From contig NZ_JBEBMF010000002.1 of the NCBI RefSeq assembly GCF_040081925.1, positions 930,001 to 994,000 on the forward strand: 64,000 nt of DNA, given 5' to 3'. Below, piece by piece: positions 59,972 through 64,000 of the stretch (position 1 is its first letter; every line of letters starts with the position of its first letter). The notes beneath the pieces were generated by a model. The model made no database searches and was not told the origin of the DNA. It saw nothing but the letters and a program-made list of their open reading frames with translations. The position numbers and the translations under genes are program-made. This stretch comes from Mesorhizobium_K quangtriensis. Its GTDB lineage: Bacteria > Pseudomonadota > Alphaproteobacteria > Rhizobiales > Rhizobiaceae.

Positions 59972-60961
59972 TCACCGGCTCGCCGGCGCGCGGCCATACA
60001 GCAGCAGCATGGAAACGATCACGACACCGTAGATGATCTGGCGACCCGCTTCGGGCATCTGCATGACTGACAGGATCGATTGCAGGAGCGTGATGAGGAT
60101 GATGCCTGCGACGGTGCCCAGATAGGAACCACGCCCGCCCAGGATGGACGTGCCGCCGAGCACAACCGCCGCGATCGCCGGCAGCAGGTAGGCATCGCCC
60201 ATCGACTGCGCGGCCTTCGAGGCGTAGCCGGCCAACAGCACGCCGCCGAACGCCGAGAGCCCGCCGGCAATGGCAAAGGCGATCAGGACGATGCGCCGCG
60301 TGTCGACGCCCGAGAGATAGGCCGCACGCTCGCGGTTGCCGATGGCATAGACAGAGCGGCCGAAGGTTGTGCGGGTGAGCAGGAAGACCGTCGCGGCACC
60401 GATCAGCGCCCAGACGATGACTGCGTTGGGCACGCCGGGAATGAGAGAGCCTGTAGCCAGATAACGCATGGCTGCGGTTGCCGAATCCTGCGGCGAGAAG
60501 CCGCCCGTGTAGACGACCATCAGGCCCTGCGCGACGGCGTTCGTCGCAAGCGTCACGATCATCGAGGGAATGCGCAGATAGGCGACGCCGATGCCGTTCA
60601 CGACGCCAATCAGGACGCCGCATAGAATGCCGAACGGGATCGCGAGAGCGACACCGGTCGGACCGAAGGCCGCCGCCGCTGACGCCATCATCGCGCCCGT
60701 AGCGACCGCCCACGGCACGGACAGGTCGATCTGGCCGAGCAGGATGACGAGCATCATGCCGGTCGCGATCACGCCGAGGAAGGAGGCGACCTTAAGCTGC
60801 TGCAGCAGATATTCCGGCGACAGGAAGCTCGGCGAATAGAGGCTGCCGAAGACAAGCAAGGCGACAATGCAGGCAAACGCTGTCGCGACTGCCGGATCAG
60901 CGTTGCGCAGTAATTTCGGCATGCGGCTCATTGCTCCGCCTGATGTGACCGTGTCACTCAT
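59972..60961 (-). CDS. Ribose-type ABC transporter permease (second)
   Basis: The 329-residue inner-membrane permease of the RbsC type has about 9-10 helices. It has LGQIDLSVPWAVATGAM, the loop YAIGNRERAAYLSGVDTRRI and the GGTSILGGRGSYLGTVAGI motif. I start at 60961 (MSDTVTS), whose ATG overlaps the stop of the preceding permease. It pairs with the other permease into a heterodimeric channel, which is usual for importers with two RbsC-like genes. Confidence 0.9.
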   Translation of the reverse strand: MSDTVTSGGAMSRMPKLLRNADPAVATAFACIVALLVFGSLYSPSFLSPEYLLQQLKVASFLGVIATGMMLVILLGQIDLSVPWAVATGAMMASAAAAFGPTGVALAIPFGILCGVLIGVVNGIGVAYLRIPSMIVTLATNAVAQGLMVVYTGGFSPQDSATAAMRYLATGSLIPGVPNAVIVWALIGAATVFLLTRTTFGRSVYAIGNRERAAYLSGVDTRRIVLIAFAIAGGLSAFGGVLLAGYASKAAQSMGDAYLLPAIAAVVLGGTSILGGRGSYLGTVAGIILITLLQSILSVMQMPEAGRQIIYGVVIVSMLLLYGRAPASR

Positions 60962-61938
60962 CCGAACCACTCCAGACGGTTCTTGACCCGGAACAGCGCG
61001 AATGCGCCAAGGCTCACCGCGAGCAGCAGCACCACGCCCTGGAAGAGCGGCTGCCAAAGCGGATCAAGATCGAAGACGAACAGCAAGTCGCCGATGGTGC
61101 GGAACGCGAAGGCACCGAAGATCGCACCGATGACACTGCCGCGCCCGCCGAAAAGGGAGACGCCGCCGAGCACCACGGCTGCGATGGAAAACAGCGTATA
61201 GGCATTGCCGCTCGCATAGGCTGCCTCGCCTGTGTAAGTGAAGAAGGTCAAGAAGAGACCGCCGATAGAAGCGAGAAGGCCGGCAAGCGTGTAGGCGAGG
61301 AACTTGCCGCGCTTGATCGGTACGCCGGACATGTAGGCAGCGACTTCCGAGGAGCCGGCGGCATAGGCGGCGCGACCATAGACCGAGCGGCTGAACGGCA
61401 CCCAGATGATCAGGACAGTCGCAAGCAGCGTCACAAGGCTCGCCGGAACGAAGCCGAAAAGCCTGCCGGTGAGGGCATCGGCAAGATCCTCGTTCACCGA
61501 GCCGCCGGGAAAGGGTCGTAGCAGAAGCGCGATGCCGAAATATACCGCACCGGTCGCGATCGTCGCAACGATTGGCTGGAGGCGGCCGTAGATCACGATC
61601 GCCCCATTCAGCGCTCCGCAGAGAATGCCAACAAACAGCACCGCGATGACACCAAGCGTCGTCTCGACCGGCCCGCCGACGACGAGCCAGGAAGCAAGGC
61701 AGTTCGTCAACAGAAAGATCATGCCGACCGAAAGGTCGATGCCTGCGGTGATGACGACCAGCGTCTGCGCCATGGCGACGAAGGCGAGCAGCACGCCCTT
61801 GTTGGAAGCTGTCTGCACCACATTAGCGGTGAAACCGGCCGGGTGGTTCGACGTGTAGAGGATGAACATCGCAACGAAGATGCCGAGCGCGAGCAGCGTT
61901 CCCTTCTGCGCGGCGAACCAGAAACGCCATTCGCTCAT
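60958..61938 (-). CDS. Ribose-type ABC transporter permease (first)
   Basis: The 326-residue permease has TAGIDLSVGMIFLLTN, AAGSSEVAAYMSGVPIKRGKFLAYTLAG and GGVSLFGGRGSVIGAIFG, the conserved elements of RbsC-like proteins. Its start overlaps the ATPase stop and its stop overlaps the next permease start, so the three are translationally coupled. Confidence 0.9.
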   Translation of the reverse strand: MSEWRFWFAAQKGTLLALGIFVAMFILYTSNHPAGFTANVVQTASNKGVLLAFVAMAQTLVVITAGIDLSVGMIFLLTNCLASWLVVGGPVETTLGVIAVLFVGILCGALNGAIVIYGRLQPIVATIATGAVYFGIALLLRPFPGGSVNEDLADALTGRLFGFVPASLVTLLATVLIIWVPFSRSVYGRAAYAAGSSEVAAYMSGVPIKRGKFLAYTLAGLLASIGGLFLTFFTYTGEAAYASGNAYTLFSIAAVVLGGVSLFGGRGSVIGAIFGAFAFRTIGDLLFVFDLDPLWQPLFQGVVLLLAVSLGAFALFRVKNRLEWFG

Positions 61939-63488
61939 GGGTGTGCCCTCGCCATCTTCTCGGCCTGCGCAACGTCGATGTTGAGCGCGCTGGCGATCAG
62001 CGCGTGTTCGGTGATCTCGTCGCCTGCCAGTTCCCGCTTGATCGCGCCGTCATAGAGCACGAGCACGCGATCACAGCAGCCAATCAGCTCGTCATAGTCG
62101 GTCGAATAGAACACGATCGCCGCGCCCTCGTCGGCGAGACGGCGCAGCAGCTGGTAGATTTCCTGCTTGGTGCCGACATCAATGCCGCGCGTCGGATCGT
62201 TGAGCAGGATGATGCGCGGATGCCGCATCAGCCACTTCGCGATGACGACCTTCTGCTGGTTGCCACCCGACAACGCGCCTACCGGGACTTCAAGTCCGGC
62301 GGTCTTGATGGCGAGCAGCTTGACCATCTCGTCGAGCAGCCGGTCTTCGGCCGCACGATCGATAATGCCGTGCTTCGACACCTTGTCCATCGCGGAAAAG
62401 GCAAGATTCTCGCGAACGCTCATGGGCAGCATAAGGCCTTCGGTCTTGCGGTCCTCGGGGATCAGCGCCATGCCGATCTCGCCTGAACTCGCCTGCGCGG
62501 GACTTCCGAGCCTGACCGGCTTGCCGTCGATGACGACCTCGCCGCTGCAGCCACGCAACACGCCGAAGAGCGCCAGCAGCAATTCCCGCTGCCCTTGGCC
62601 GTCGAGCCCTCCAAGGCCGATCACCTCGCCCGGCCGCACCGCAAAACTGATGTCGGTCAGCCGGTCGGTCCAGGTAAGTCCCCGGCACTCGAGGATGGGC
62701 TTGGCCGTGCTGTTTGCCGCCGACTTCGGCGGGAACACGTTTTGGTATTCACGGCCGATCATCAGTTCGATGACTTCGGTGTCGGACTTGGTCCCCGCCT
62801 TGTAGGTCGCGATCTTGCGCCCGTTGCGGAAGACCGTGCAGTCGTCGGCAAGCTCGGCGATCTCGTGCATGCGGTGCGAGATGTAGAGCAGCGCCAGACC
62901 TTCCTCGCGCAAACGCTTAAGGACGTCGAACACCTTGGACACGTCGGCTGCGGTCAACGCCGAGGTCGCTTCGTCGAGGATCAGGATGCGCGGCTTACGC
63001 GCCAGCGCCTTGGCGATCTCGACCATCTGACGTCGTGACAGCGGCAGGTCCTTGACCAGCGCCGAAGGGTGGATGTCCGAGGCGCCAGCGCGTGCAAGCG
63101 CCTCCTCAGCGATCCTGCGCTGCGCCTTGCGGTCGATCATGCCGAACTTCTTCGGCGGATCGGAAATGACGATGTTGTCGGCGACGCTGAGTTCCGGGAT
63201 CAGCGACAGCTCCTGGAAAATACAGACCACTCCGGCCCGGTTGGCGGCGGCAGGCGAGTCGAAAGTGACCTCGCGACCGTCAAGGACAATGCGTCCCTGA
63301 TCCGGCGCGACGACGCCCGACATGACCTTGATGAGCGTGGATTTGCCGGCGCCGTTCTCGCCGAGGATCGCATGGATGCGGCCGGCATGGACGACGAGGT
63401 CCGCATCTTCCAAAGCACGCACGCCGCCATAGCGTTTGGAGATGCCCTCCATCTGCAGGAGCGGCGTCTCCTCCGAAGCCGTGTCCAT
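61935..63488 (-). CDS. Ribose-type ABC transporter ATP-binding protein (two nucleotide-binding domains)
   Basis: The 517-residue protein is the fused double ATPase of the RbsA/MglA type. The first domain has Walker A GENGAGKST and Walker B ILILDEATSAL; its signature is LPLSRRQMVEIAKAL. The second domain has a degenerate Walker A (GGLDGQGQRE) and a good signature LSGGNQQKVVIAKWL. I start at 63488 with GGGGAGG upstream. A perfect hairpin lies between it and the binding-protein gene. Confidence 0.92.
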   Translation of the reverse strand: MDTASEETPLLQMEGISKRYGGVRALEDADLVVHAGRIHAILGENGAGKSTLIKVMSGVVAPDQGRIVLDGREVTFDSPAAANRAGVVCIFQELSLIPELSVADNIVISDPPKKFGMIDRKAQRRIAEEALARAGASDIHPSALVKDLPLSRRQMVEIAKALARKPRILILDEATSALTAADVSKVFDVLKRLREEGLALLYISHRMHEIAELADDCTVFRNGRKIATYKAGTKSDTEVIELMIGREYQNVFPPKSAANSTAKPILECRGLTWTDRLTDISFAVRPGEVIGLGGLDGQGQRELLLALFGVLRGCSGEVVIDGKPVRLGSPAQASSGEIGMALIPEDRKTEGLMLPMSVRENLAFSAMDKVSKHGIIDRAAEDRLLDEMVKLLAIKTAGLEVPVGALSGGNQQKVVIAKWLMRHPRIILLNDPTRGIDVGTKQEIYQLLRRLADEGAAIVFYSTDYDELIGCCDRVLVLYDGAIKRELAGDEITEHALIASALNIDVAQAEKMARAHP

Positions 63489-63511
63489 GAAACCTCCCCG
63501 ATCCGACAAGG

Positions 63512-63545
63512 CGACCGGCGCCACGATGGTTTGCGGCGCCGGTCG
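63512..63545 (-). repeat. Intercistronic hairpin between binding protein and ATPase genes
   Basis: GACCGGCGCC (63513-63522) pairs perfectly with GGCGCCGGTC (63535-63544), extended by one C-G pair, with a 12-base loop. Such hairpins after a binding-protein gene stabilise its mRNA and lower expression of downstream genes. Confidence 0.7.
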
Positions 63546-63556
63546 ATATCGACAGA

Positions 63557-64000
63557 CTACTGGTTTTCCTTCGACTGACCCATGATCTCCTGGGCCGTGA
63601 AGTTGATACCGCAGGTGGGGAAGGAATTGCCGACGAAGAAATTGTCGGATTCGTTCGGGAAGAAGTCGACGCCTTCCTTGAAGTCCGGATCGGAGACGAT
63701 CGCCAGCGGCAGCTTCACAGTCTGCGGGAGCACTTCGCCTTCAAGCGCGGCGATCGCCGTCTTGATGGCGACTGCGACCTGCGCGGGTCCGGAACCAGCC
63801 GAGGTGCACTTCAGCCCTTCTCCGGCGAACTTCGCGCAGAACTTGCGGAAGCCGTTTTCCGTCTCGCCTCCTACTGGCACGAATGGGTGATTGGCGTCGA
63901 TCACCGCCTGAATGGTGCCGGTGGATCCGCCCTGCACGGTGATGCCGTCAAATTTCTTGTGTACGGCGATCGCGTCCGCCGTCGCTTTCTGGGCGGTCGG
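63557..64000 (-). CDS. Ribose-type ABC transporter substrate-binding protein, C-terminal part (cut by right edge)
   Basis: The frame is open to the window edge, so the signal peptide and N-terminal domain are missing. The visible 147 residues include AIAVHKKFDGITVQGG, IDANHPFVPVGGETENG and an end with SFPTCGINFTAQEIMG, consistent with a periplasmic-binding-protein type 1 (RbsB-like) C-lobe. The ligand is unknown; gluconokinase at the far end of the operon hints at gluconate or an aldonic/sugar ligand. GTG 63937 is not the true start. Confidence 0.85.
   Translation of the reverse strand, partial: PTAQKATADAIAVHKKFDGITVQGGSTGTIQAVIDANHPFVPVGGETENGFRKFCAKFAGEGLKCTSAGSGPAQVAVAIKTAIAALEGEVLPQTVKLPLAIVSDPDFKEGVDFFPNESDNFFVGNSFPTCGINFTAQEIMGQSKENQ

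Noticed and set aside
1..64000. CRISPR arrays, insertion sequences or prophage genes
   Set aside because: I saw no regularly spaced direct repeats, transposase, integrase or phage structural genes; the repeats found are isolated palindromes.

Overview
The window is GC-rich, densely packed chromosomal DNA from an alphaproteobacterium, most likely Hyphomicrobiales (Rhizobiales) of the Mesorhizobium/Phyllobacteriaceae type. The evidence is a fused anthranilate synthase trpE(G) behind a 14-residue WWW leader peptide, a CtrA/ChpT/SciP cell-cycle cluster, a NolR-like ArsR regulator, DUF1134, DUF2333 and DUF1127 proteins, and intergenic palindromic repeats that look typical of rhizobia. I see no phage, integrase, insertion sequence or CRISPR array. 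The accessory parts are two palindromic repeat families, one of which brackets a Vsr-like DUF559 endonuclease gene, and one strikingly AT-rich membrane-protein gene.

Layout. 0-4 kb: AAA ATPase (cut by the window edge), the repeat-bracketed DUF559 gene, a DUF6638-type protein and DUF2333. 4-12.4 kb: formate-tetrahydrofolate ligase, the AT-rich gene, EF-P and its lysyltransferase EpmA (divergent), DUF4126, a flavin disulfide oxidoreductase, a cupin and a patatin-like lipoprotein. 12.5-17 kb: a sugar ABC importer (ATPase, Tat-exported binding protein, two permeases) behind a LacI-type palindrome. 17-24 kb: two DUF1801 proteins, a GST, repeats, a succinylglutamate desuccinylase-like zinc hydrolase, and APC and MFS transporters. 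24-31 kb: trpL-trpE(G), a CDF cation exporter, an AbrB-type membrane protein, and leuA with a probable leucine leader peptide. 31-39 kb: phosphoesterase, NUDIX, glutathionyl-hydroquinone reductase, GNAT, a HugZ-like protein, and a copper block (ArsR, HMA chaperone, CopA) ending in a TrmH-type methyltransferase.

39-47.5 kb: a coiled-coil membrane protein and DUF1134, then the cell-cycle cluster chpT, a response regulator, ctrA, fliJ, a PqiA-like gene and sciP, followed by mnmA, a Gfo/Idh oxidoreductase and tRNA-Met. 47.6-55.8 kb: a DUF1989-DUF1989-GcvT fusion divergent from an M29 aminopeptidase across a perfect dyad, then a deoxyribose module (ALDH16-like double aldehyde dehydrogenase and deoC, divergent from deoR). 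55.9-59 kb: modABC and a short modE. 59-59.3 kb: a 46-residue DUF1127 gene followed by two hairpins with CCUCCUCCC-type loops and a terminator, matching the cuckoo/CcsR anti-Shine-Dalgarno small RNA layout. 59.4-64 kb: a ribose-type ABC operon ending in gluconokinase and running off the right edge.

Several parts work as circuits. ChpT passes phosphate to CtrA, and SciP modulates CtrA. EpmA modifies Lys34 of EF-P. DeoC makes acetaldehyde that the adjacent dehydrogenase can oxidise. ModE probably controls modABC. trpE(G) and probably leuA are governed by translation of leader peptides rich in the pathway end product.
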